Source of the DNA: Clostridia bacterium
GTDB lineage: Bacteria > Bacillota_A > Clostridia > Christensenellales > Aristaeellaceae
NCBI GenBank assembly: GCA_017398245.1
Contig: JAFQGN010000316.1
Location: forward strand, 1-6,283
Direction of reading: 5' to 3'
Length of the DNA stretch: 6,283 nucleotides
Part shown: in pieces, positions 1-5,338 of the stretch
Layout: each line of letters opens with the position of its first letter
How positions within the stretch are numbered: the stretch's first letter is position 1
Translations under genes and position numbers: made by a program
Notes under the pieces: generated by a model
Database searches by the model: none
Told to the model about the DNA's origin: nothing
The model's input: only the letters and a program-made list of their open reading frames with translations

Positions 1-621
1 CACATCGCGGATGGTCTGCTGCTGCGGGAGGATCAGCCTGCCCTTGGGCGCGGCCTCGTCGATGGGGATGACCAGCACCACCGTGTCGCCGGGTTCCAGC
101 AGATCGGCCACCAGCCGCCTGCCGTTTCCCTTGGGCAGAAGGCGTGCGAGCGCCTCTTTTAATTCGTGGATATTCTGCCCCGTTGCCGCGCTCACGGCCA
201 TGCCGTCCTCCGGCGCGAACCCGGGCCTCATATCTGCCTTGTTCCAGACCTTCAGCGTCGGGATCTTCCGTTCGGCCAGCATTGCCGCAACGGTGCGGTC
301 CTCTTCCGTTTCCCCCTCTGCGCAGTCGATCACCAGCAGCGCAATATCGCACCGGCGCATCACCTGCTTTGCCTTTTTCACGCGCAGAAGGCCCAGTTCG
401 CCCTCGTCGTCCAAGCCGGGCGTGTCGATCAGCACCACCGGCCCAAGCGGCAATATCTCCATCGCCTTCTGCACCGGGTCGGTGGTCGTCCCCTTTACAT
501 CGCTCACCAGCGCGGCCTGCTGCCCGGCGATCGCGTTCATCAGGCTGGATTTACCTGCGTTCCTGCGGCCGAAAATGCCGATATGCACCCGGTTCGCGCT
601 GGGCGTTGCGTTCATGCTCAT
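1..621 (-). CDS. hydF: [FeFe]-hydrogenase H-cluster maturation GTPase HydF (partial, C-terminus outside window)
   Basis: HydF is the cytoplasmic scaffold GTPase on which the 2Fe subcluster of the H-cluster is assembled before transfer to apo-hydrogenase. The 207 residues seen here cover the N-terminal GTPase domain and the start of the next domain. All G motifs are readable: P-loop GRRNAGKSS (residues 18-26), switch GTTTDP (44-49), DTPGLDD (66-72), NKAD (127-130) and SAATG (144-148). The LLEPGDTVVLVIPIDEAAPK stretch that follows is typical of HydF entering its dimerisation domain. The C-terminal iron-sulfur domain with its conserved cysteines lies beyond the left edge and cannot be checked. 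I chose the start at 621 because GGAGGG (628-633) sits 6 bases upstream; a second ATG at 615 is less well placed. The gene is last in the visible operon, 54 bases after hydG. Identity is close to certain from the GTPase motifs plus the hydE-hydG context. Confidence 0.95.
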   Translation of the reverse strand, partial: MSMNATPSANRVHIGIFGRRNAGKSSLMNAIAGQQAALVSDVKGTTTDPVQKAMEILPLGPVVLIDTPGLDDEGELGLLRVKKAKQVMRRCDIALLVIDCAEGETEEDRTVAAMLAERKIPTLKVWNKADMRPGFAPEDGMAVSAATGQNIHELKEALARLLPKGNGRRLVADLLEPGDTVVLVIPIDEAAPKGRLILPQQQTIRDV

Positions 622-675
622 TCTATACCCTCCATTCGGCTCATGAGATACGGGCGGCCGGAACACACCCGCAGG

Positions 676-2124
676 TCAGAACCGGAAATCGCGCCGGTTG
701 GAATTTTTGATATCCTCGATATTCTGGATCGCGATCTCCTTTACCTTCTCGTTCGGGATCTTCTCCAGTTCCTCTTCTATCATCTTGAAGCCGACCTTCT
801 TCGTTTCCTCGCTGGCATAATCCACAAGGAACTCGGTCAGCGTCATCAGCGCGTTCGGATGGCAGCAGTTGAGAATCTGCCCGCTCTTGCACAGGCTCAT
901 GAACCGGTCGCCCGTGCGCCCGAGCCTGTAGCACGCCGTACAGAAGGACGGGATATGCCCGTTTTCCATCAGCCAGCGCACGACCTCGTCCAGCGTCCTC
1001 TGGTCGGAAACGTCAAACTGCTCGGTATCGTGCGGCCTTTCCTCCTCCGCATAGCCGCCCACAGAGGTGCGCGATGCGCCCGAGACCTGCGAAACGCCCA
1101 TGTTGAGCAGCCTTCCGCGCACGGCCTCGCTTTCGCGCGTGGAAACGATGATGCCGGTGTACGGCACGGCAAGGCGGATGCACGCCGTGATTTTTGCAAA
1201 GATATCGTCGGAAATGCCGTTGTCGAACTGATCCGGGTCGATATCGTCCGCCCTCTTGAGGCGCGGAACGGAAATGGTATGCGGGCCGACGCCGTGCACG
1301 GCCTCGAGATGCTCCGCATGCATGATCAGGCCTGCAAATTCGTATTTGTACAGCTCCAGCCCGAACAGCACGCCGAGACCGACGTCGTCGATGCCGCCGA
1401 GCATGGCGCGGTCGTGCGCCTCGGTGTGGTAATCGTAATCATGCTTGGGGCCGGTCGGATGGAGCTTCAGATAGCTTTCCTTGTGGTACGTCTCCTGGAA
1501 CAGAATATAGGTGCCGATGCCCGCGTCCTTGAGCTTTTTATAATTTTCTACCGTCGTGGCGGCGATGTTCACATTCACGCGGCGGATATCGCCGTTCTTG
1601 TGGTGCACAGAGTAGATCGTTTTGATGCTCTCCAGCACATAATCGATCGGGCAGTTCACCGGGTCTTCGCCGGTCTCGATGGCCAGGCGCTTGTGGCCCA
1701 TGTCCTGCAGCGCGATGACCTCGGCCCGGATCTCCTCCTGCGTCAGCTGTTTGCGCGGGATGGTCTTGTTTTTCATATGATACGGGCAGTACACGCAGCC
1801 GTTCACGCAATAATTGGATAGGTACAGCGGCGCGAACATGACGATGCGGTTGCCGTAAAACGCCAGCTTGATCTCCTCGGCGATCTTGTAGATCTCCTCG
1901 ATCTTTTCCGGAATCTCGCACGCGAGCAGCAGCGAGGCCTCCCTGTGCGTCAGCCCCTTGCAGGAAAAGGAATTGCCGTCCCTCTTCGGGCGCGCCTTTT
2001 CCAGAATTTCGTCGATCAGGGCCACGTTGTTCTTGTTCTCTTCCGCCCAGGCAAGGGTCGCCCGGATCTCGCCGTCGTTGATGAATTCCTCCGCGTGCAT
2101 GCTCTTCGGGTCATAGATTGCCAT
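676..2124 (-). CDS. hydG: [FeFe]-hydrogenase maturation radical SAM tyrosine lyase HydG
   Basis: HydG is a radical SAM enzyme. It cleaves tyrosine to p-cresol and dehydroglycine, then converts the latter into CO and cyanide bound to an iron-cysteine synthon for the H-cluster. The 482-residue product has the usual family length. The radical SAM motif CX3CX2C is at C106, C110 and C113 (CVNGCVYC). The C-terminal CX2CX22C motif that binds the auxiliary cluster is intact at C395, C398 and C421, which separates HydG from its relative ThiH. Other family-like stretches are APLYLSNYC before the first cluster, AIETGEDP (148-155) and GASRTSVGGY (349-358). The start at 2124 is preceded by AGGAG (2135-2139), 10 bases away. 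The gene follows hydE after 123 bases and precedes hydF. No frameshift or missing catalytic residue is visible. Confidence is very high. Confidence 0.97.
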   Translation of the reverse strand: MAIYDPKSMHAEEFINDGEIRATLAWAEENKNNVALIDEILEKARPKRDGNSFSCKGLTHREASLLLACEIPEKIEEIYKIAEEIKLAFYGNRIVMFAPLYLSNYCVNGCVYCPYHMKNKTIPRKQLTQEEIRAEVIALQDMGHKRLAIETGEDPVNCPIDYVLESIKTIYSVHHKNGDIRRVNVNIAATTVENYKKLKDAGIGTYILFQETYHKESYLKLHPTGPKHDYDYHTEAHDRAMLGGIDDVGLGVLFGLELYKYEFAGLIMHAEHLEAVHGVGPHTISVPRLKRADDIDPDQFDNGISDDIFAKITACIRLAVPYTGIIVSTRESEAVRGRLLNMGVSQVSGASRTSVGGYAEEERPHDTEQFDVSDQRTLDEVVRWLMENGHIPSFCTACYRLGRTGDRFMSLCKSGQILNCCHPNALMTLTEFLVDYASEETKKVGFKMIEEELEKIPNEKVKEIAIQNIEDIKNSNRRDFRF

Positions 2125-2140
2125 AGTGTTCCGTCTCCTC

Positions 2141-2171
2141 TCTTCGGGTCAGATTTTCTTCCCCGTCAGAT
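2141..2171. repeat. short imperfect direct repeat just upstream of hydG
   Basis: TCTTCGGGTCAGAT (2141-2154) and TCTTCCCCGTCAGAT (2157-2171) form a tandem, imperfect direct repeat with a 16-base period on the plus strand. It lies just upstream of the hydG ribosome binding site. It is small enough to be chance or a local duplication. No function is claimed. Confidence 0.35.
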
Positions 2172-2193
2172 CGTATTTTGAGTACCCCATTGA

Positions 2194-2221
2194 CCGGCAG
2201 GTCGGAAGACCTTCCCGCCGG
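2194..2221 (-). other. intergenic RNA hairpin between hydE and hydG
   Basis: In the 123-base hydE-hydG gap, CCGGC (2194-2198) pairs with GCCGG (2217-2221). Inside it, AGGTC (2199-2203) pairs with GACCT (2208-2212) around a four-base loop. This gives 10 base pairs interrupted by a one-sided 4-base bulge. No T-run follows it on the minus strand, so it does not look like an intrinsic terminator. A 10-base perfect palindrome, GCCTGCAGGC (2235-2244), lies just after the hydE stop codon. The hairpin could be an RNA-processing or stability element that sets the hydE/hydG ratio; this is inference only. Confidence 0.5.
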
Positions 2222-2247
2222 AAAATTCTCGATTGCCTGCAGGCGTT

Positions 2248-3297
2248 TCAGCCCGCAAAATCGCCCCGGTCGGTCACCACTTCGTAACCGATCTCCTCCA
2301 CCTTCCGCCTGAGCCTGTCCAGCAGCTGGGCCGATTCCGTACCGGAAAACGCCTTGCCGTCGTACAGCGCATATTTTTTGCGCACGCTCATGGGCGAAAG
2401 ATTGGGCATGATGACGTTCGCGCCGAAGCGGATCGCCCGCATCTGCGCGTCCGCCTCCAGAGAGGCCAGTGCGGTCGTCGCCGGCAAGAGGATATTCGGG
2501 CACATCAGCCGGATGATCCCCAGCAAAATCAGCGTCGTTTCCACCGATCCGGCCTTTTCGTCCCTGAATTTCGTGTCCTTATGCGGGATGAACGGGCCGA
2601 TGCCGCACATCTCCGGCTTCAGATCCCTTATGAATTGCAGATCCTTCGCCAGATGCGCGTCCGTCTGCCCGGGCGAGCCCACCATGAACCCCGCGCCGGT
2701 CTGAAAGCCAAGCTCCTTCAGGTTTTTCAGGCATTCCATCCTGTTTTCAAACGAGAGACTGGCCGGGTGCAGCTGTTCGTAATGCGTTTTATCCGCCGTC
2801 TCATGGCGCAAAAGATAGCGGTCCGCCCCCGCCGCGCGCAGCCGCGCATAGCTTTCGCGGCTCCTTTCGCCCATGGAAAGCGTCACCGCACAATCGGGGT
2901 ATCGGTCTTTTATCGCCGAAACGATATCGCAAAGAACTTCATCGGTAAAGAAACCGTCCTCGCCGCCCTGCATCACAAACGTGCGGAAGCCCAGCGCATA
3001 GCCCTCCGCGCAGCATTCCAGAATTTCCTCTTTGCTCAGCCGATAGCGCTCGCAGTTCGGGTTGCTCTTGCGGATGCCGCAGTAATAGCAATCGTTTTTG
3101 CAGATATTGCTCACTTCGATCAGCCCGCGCACGAACACCTTGTTCCCGTACACGCCCCTGCGCGCCTGTTCGGCGCGCTCCTGCAGCATGCGGGCGCAGT
3201 CTTCCTGCCGGCACAGTTCGATCAGCCGGACAAAATCGACCTCTCCGCCGCACTGCAGGGCGTCCAGCATCCCGCGCAGCTCGTTCACGTTGCTCAT
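2248..3297 (-). CDS. hydE: [FeFe]-hydrogenase H-cluster radical SAM maturase HydE
   Basis: HydE is a radical SAM enzyme of H-cluster assembly. It acts on the iron-CO-cyanide-cysteine synthon made by HydG, on the way to the 2Fe subcluster delivered to HydF. The product has 349 residues, the usual family length. The CX3CX2C motif is at C66, C70 and C73 (CKNDCYYC) and continues with GIRKSN, as in HydE/BioB-like proteins. Other typical segments are FVMQGGED (107-114), LLRHETADKTHYEQLHP (162-178), GSPGQT (207-212) and GPFIPHKDT (234-242). The last cysteine is C266, so the optional C-terminal auxiliary cluster seen in some HydE proteins is absent. The start at 3297 has GGAGG (3305-3309) 7 bases upstream. 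It overlaps the preceding stop by 4 bases (ATGA), which implies translational coupling to the TM1266-family gene. Confidence 0.96.
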   Translation of the reverse strand: MSNVNELRGMLDALQCGGEVDFVRLIELCRQEDCARMLQERAEQARRGVYGNKVFVRGLIEVSNICKNDCYYCGIRKSNPNCERYRLSKEEILECCAEGYALGFRTFVMQGGEDGFFTDEVLCDIVSAIKDRYPDCAVTLSMGERSRESYARLRAAGADRYLLRHETADKTHYEQLHPASLSFENRMECLKNLKELGFQTGAGFMVGSPGQTDAHLAKDLQFIRDLKPEMCGIGPFIPHKDTKFRDEKAGSVETTLILLGIIRLMCPNILLPATTALASLEADAQMRAIRFGANVIMPNLSPMSVRKKYALYDGKAFSGTESAQLLDRLRRKVEEIGYEVVTDRGDFAG

Positions 3298-3563
3298 TCA
3301 TTTTCCTCCGCATGTGTGATCACATTGGAATACGCCGTCTTCGCGCTCACGCCGGACAGCCTGCCGATCTTTCCGCTCAGCGCGGAGATGATATCTTGCG
3401 GCGCGTCCACGGCGATGGAGATCACGCTGATCTTTTTTTCGCGATACGGAATGCCCATCCGGCCGATAATCCAGCGCCCGTATTCGTGCAAAATACCGTT
3501 GAGTTCTTCAACCGCTTCCATATTTTCCACAATAATGCCGATCACGGCCACTCGCGTATCCAT
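3294..3563 (-). CDS. TM1266-family iron-only hydrogenase system putative regulator
   Basis: This 89-residue cytoplasmic protein matches the small TM1266 family that travels with hydE, hydG and hydF and is annotated as a putative regulator of the iron-only hydrogenase system. The sequence fits a beta-alpha-beta-beta-alpha-beta (ACT/ferredoxin-like) fold: strand RVAVIGIIVE (4-13), helix around 17-28, strands around 31-39 and 44-53 (RWIIGRMGI, KISVISIAVD), helix DIISALSGKIGRL (57-69), and a last strand near 72-79. The IGRMGIPY and GKIGRLSGVSAK segments are family-like. No helix-turn-helix or other DNA-binding segment is visible, so a direct repressor role is not supported by the sequence. The start has AGGAGGG (3571-3577) 7 bases upstream. 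It is the first gene of the hyd operon, directly behind an apparent attenuator leader. The family call is strong; the function is not established. Confidence 0.88.
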   Translation of the reverse strand: MDTRVAVIGIIVENMEAVEELNGILHEYGRWIIGRMGIPYREKKISVISIAVDAPQDIISALSGKIGRLSGVSAKTAYSNVITHAEENE

Positions 3564-3767
3564 GCGCGATCCCTCCTACACATGCTATACCCGCATTTTT
3601 GCCATACGAAACGCAGGCTTTCTCCTTGCAAACAAAACGCCGCGCCCCTCTGTACATGAGAAGGACGCGGCGCAGAACAGGCCCGGCTACAAAGCAGCCG
3701 TGCCGTACAATCGTTCGTATGCCGCCGTCGCCTTCTCGTCAGAAGCTTCTTTCGGTCAGGGGCCAGC
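3564..3767 (-). promoter_or_regulatory. structured 5' leader of the hyd operon, candidate riboswitch/attenuator of unassigned class
   Basis: This is the untranslated leader between the predicted start of transcription (about 3767) and the first hyd operon gene. Read on the minus strand, it has a candidate closing stem GGCCC (3760-3764) with GGGCC (3680-3684). A hairpin CUUCU-GACG-AGAAG spans 3745-3732. A second hairpin, CGGCUG-CUUUG-UAGCCG, spans 3700-3684 and shares base 3684 with the closing stem. These enclose a roughly 85-base domain like a small aptamer. An intrinsic terminator follows at 3672-3630, and then the ribosome binding site at 3577-3571. GAGAAGG plus GCGGC (3737-3731, 3725-3721) can pair with CCUUCUC plus GCCGC in the terminator 5' arm (3664-3658, 3671-3667). 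That gives a 12-pair anti-terminator which excludes both the terminator and the CUUCU hairpin. I do not recognise it as any known riboswitch class. Protein-dependent attenuation is equally possible. Confidence 0.6.
3630..3672 (-). terminator. intrinsic terminator in the hyd operon leader (attenuator)
   Basis: On the minus strand, CGCCGCG (3672-3666) pairs with CGCGGCG (3644-3638). After a two-base bulge, CUUCUC (3663-3658) pairs with GAGGGG (3650-3645), including two G-U pairs, around the seven-base loop AUGUACA. The stem runs directly into TTTTGTTT (3637-3630). This is a convincing Rho-independent terminator. It lies downstream of a strong minus-strand promoter at 3775-3803 and upstream of the first hyd gene, so it should act as an attenuator for the operon. 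It may also stop transcripts arriving from the GH32 gene, which has no clear terminator of its own. Confidence 0.8.
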
Positions 3768-3774
3768 AAGCACC

Positions 3775-3803
3775 AGTATACAACTTTCTTTTCTCTCCGT
3801 CAA
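3775..3803 (-). promoter_or_regulatory. sigma-A/sigma-70-type promoter of the hyd operon
   Basis: On the minus strand, a -35 box TTGACG (3803-3798) is followed by exactly 17 bases and a -10 box TATACT (3780-3775). Each hexamer matches 5 of 6 consensus bases at the optimal spacing. Transcription would start near 3767 and read through the structured leader into the TM1266-family gene, hydE, hydG and hydF. No better promoter is seen between the attenuator and the first gene. Confidence 0.75.
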
Positions 3804-3870
3804 TCGGCCCGGCAAAACCTGCCAAAGGCCCGCTCAGCGCGAAACCGACGGTATCAGCCGCCCGATCTCA
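3804..3870. other. short gap after the GH32 gene, weak hairpin only
   Basis: Between the GH32 stop codon and the hyd promoter, GGCC (3806-3809) can pair with GGCC (3827-3830), and GGCA (3811-3814) with TGCC (3820-3823). The stem is short and interrupted, and no T-run follows it on the minus strand, so I do not call it a terminator. Nothing else is seen here. Confidence 0.3.
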
Positions 3871-5226
3871 TCAGGCCAGTTGAGCAAGCTCCGCCTCCGC
3901 GCCGGTCAGCCTAAGCCTCTGGTAGCGCTTTTGCGGGAACACGAGCGTGGTATTGCTGTACACGCCGTTATCGGCAAACAGCTCGGCCATGCAGGTATCG
4001 AACACGACGGTCATCTCCACCGCGCCTTCGCACAGCTTCTTCGCCTTGACGACGCGCATCATATCGTCGTTAAACTGCGGGTGGAAATCGCTCATGCCGG
4101 CATTGGTGCGGTCGGCAAAGAGATTTCCGTCCTCATCCAGGCCGAACCGGAAGCTCTCGCCATCGTTTTCCAGCTTTGCTTCAAACGCGCCCTTCGCCCT
4201 GATGCGCAGCGCGAATACCTCGCCGGGCAGCATCGCGCCGTCCTCCACGGGGCCGAATACCACATTCGGCAGCACCGGCCTGCTGGCCATGCGCAGCCCC
4301 GCGGGCGTATCGGCCAGATACATTTCCCTTGCAATGGTCATCTGCCCGCAGAACTCGCTGGTGGGCAGTTCCTTTGCATACACCCAGGAGGTGCCCCAGC
4401 CGATCTGCACGGGCCTGTCCGCGCCGGCAAAGGTCACCGCGGCGTAGTTGTCGTATCCCACGTCCGCCATCACAGGCTCGTTCCATTTTTCCGTCTGATG
4501 GAACGTATCGCCGTCAAACCGGCCGATGAAATACTGGCTGCGGTTGCCGCCTTCCTCGTTTGGATAGCAGTTTGAGCACGTCAGCACCCAGTATTCCTTG
4601 CCGTCGGGCGCAGTCAGCGGGAACACATCCGGGCATTCGTACACGCCGGGGCGGATGCATTCGCTCTTACCGAATTCGCCCGTCTTTTCCCAGTCGATCA
4701 GGTTTTTGCTTGCGTAGAATTCCACATGGTCGCCCGCGGCCACCGCGCAGGACCAGCCGCCCTTTACCGGGTTTTTGAACACCTTCGGGTCGCGGAAATC
4801 CTTCAGCCCGGGGTTCTTGATCACGGGGTTGCCCTCGTATTTGGTAAAGTGGATATAATCGGTGGAATAGGCGATGGACTGCTGCTCGCAATCGCCATGG
4901 TGCGTGAACATGAGGATCATCGGATCGCGAGTGCCGTCGCCAAGGCCCGAGGTGTTCCCCTCGTCGATGACCGCACTGCCGGAAAAGATCATGCCCAGCT
5001 CGTCGTCGGGCCTCAGCGCAACGCCCAGCTGCTTCCAGTGCAGCAGGTCCTTCGATTTTGCATGGAACCAGTGCATCGGGCCCCACACCGTGTCATACGG
5101 ATAATACTGCGCAAACAGATGATACTCGCCGTCGGCATATACCAGCCCGTTCGGGTCGTTGATCCAGCCGTACGGCGGCGCGTAATGCAGCGCCGGCCTG
5201 AAATTCCGCTTTGCCCAAGTGCTCAT
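3871..5226 (-). CDS. glycoside hydrolase family 32 beta-fructosidase (sucrose/fructan hydrolase type)
   Basis: GH32 enzymes release fructose from sucrose, sucrose-6-phosphate or fructans by a retaining mechanism. The 451-residue product carries the three catalytic motifs in order: WINDPNG (21-27) with nucleophile D24, FRDP (144-147) with the transition-state stabiliser D146, and ECPD (197-200) with acid/base E197. Substrate-pocket segments such as FSGSAVID (81-88) are also present. The five-bladed propeller is followed by a C-terminal beta-sandwich; the VFDTCMAELFADNGVYSNT segment (408-426) is the usual GH32C ending. There is no signal peptide or membrane segment, so the enzyme is probably cytoplasmic and acts on imported sugar or sugar phosphate. 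The start at 5226 has AGGGGG (5235-5240) 8 bases upstream; an in-frame start at 5340 would read through the promoter and is rejected. No transporter or fructokinase lies nearby, so the exact substrate cannot be decided. Confidence 0.93.
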   Translation of the reverse strand: MSTWAKRNFRPALHYAPPYGWINDPNGLVYADGEYHLFAQYYPYDTVWGPMHWFHAKSKDLLHWKQLGVALRPDDELGMIFSGSAVIDEGNTSGLGDGTRDPMILMFTHHGDCEQQSIAYSTDYIHFTKYEGNPVIKNPGLKDFRDPKVFKNPVKGGWSCAVAAGDHVEFYASKNLIDWEKTGEFGKSECIRPGVYECPDVFPLTAPDGKEYWVLTCSNCYPNEEGGNRSQYFIGRFDGDTFHQTEKWNEPVMADVGYDNYAAVTFAGADRPVQIGWGTSWVYAKELPTSEFCGQMTIAREMYLADTPAGLRMASRPVLPNVVFGPVEDGAMLPGEVFALRIRAKGAFEAKLENDGESFRFGLDEDGNLFADRTNAGMSDFHPQFNDDMMRVVKAKKLCEGAVEMTVVFDTCMAELFADNGVYSNTTLVFPQKRYQRLRLTGAEAELAQLA

Positions 5227-5263
5227 TGGTATTTCCCCCTGTCCGGTAATTTTCTTTGCCCCC

Positions 5264-5272
5264 ATTATAGCA
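5264..5272 (-). promoter_or_regulatory. extended -10 promoter of the GH32 gene
   Basis: On the minus strand, TGC-TATAAT (5272-5264) is a perfect -10 box with the extended TG element. The -35 position, 17 bases away, reads CCCATG (5292-5287) and is poor, as is common for extended -10 promoters or ones helped by an activator. The start would fall near 5257. That leaves a leader of about 30 bases, carrying the ribosome binding site at 5240-5235. Confidence 0.7.
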
Positions 5273-5281
5273 CATATCCGC

Positions 5282-5311
5282 TTGCCCATGGGGCTTTTTC
5301 TCTGATATACT
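5282..5311 (+). promoter_or_regulatory. promoter of the plus-strand methyltransferase-like gene
   Basis: TTGCCC (5282-5287) is followed by 18 bases and TATACT (5306-5311), with an extended TG at 5303-5304. Transcription would start near 5318, giving a short leader of about 20 bases. The -35 box overlaps the -35 position of the divergent GH32 promoter at the palindrome CCCATGGG (5285-5292), so the two promoters may compete or share an operator. Confidence 0.6.
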
Positions 5312-5338
5312 TGCCAAAGAAAGCGAGATGAACGCACC

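Noticed and set aside
166..1821. Long open frame on the plus strand (551 codons)
   Set aside because: It is antisense to hydF and hydG, both of which have unmistakable motifs. Its product is composition-biased and has no family features.
3564..3629. A second promoter between the attenuator and the first hyd gene (TATAGC at 3588-3583)
   Set aside because: It has no acceptable -35 box, and its start would fall inside the ribosome binding site.
3673..3767. Assignment of the leader to a known riboswitch (TPP, SAM, c-di-GMP, THF, ZTP, guanidine, fluoride) or a T-box
   Set aside because: I looked for the conserved core sequences of these classes as I remember them and found none. An Rfam covariance search is needed to exclude a divergent member.
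3542..3769. Small minus-strand open frame of 75 codons across the leader
   Set aside because: It starts with TTG next to the predicted transcription start, has no ribosome binding site, is Arg/Cys-rich without a pattern, and overlaps the start of the TM1266-family gene. A leader peptide is not supported.
2233..4575. Very long open frame on the plus strand (780 codons)
   Set aside because: It is antisense to hydE, the TM1266-family gene and much of GH32, runs across their intergenic region, has no recognisable domain and is rich in His, Arg and Ala, as expected of a shadow frame in GC-rich DNA.
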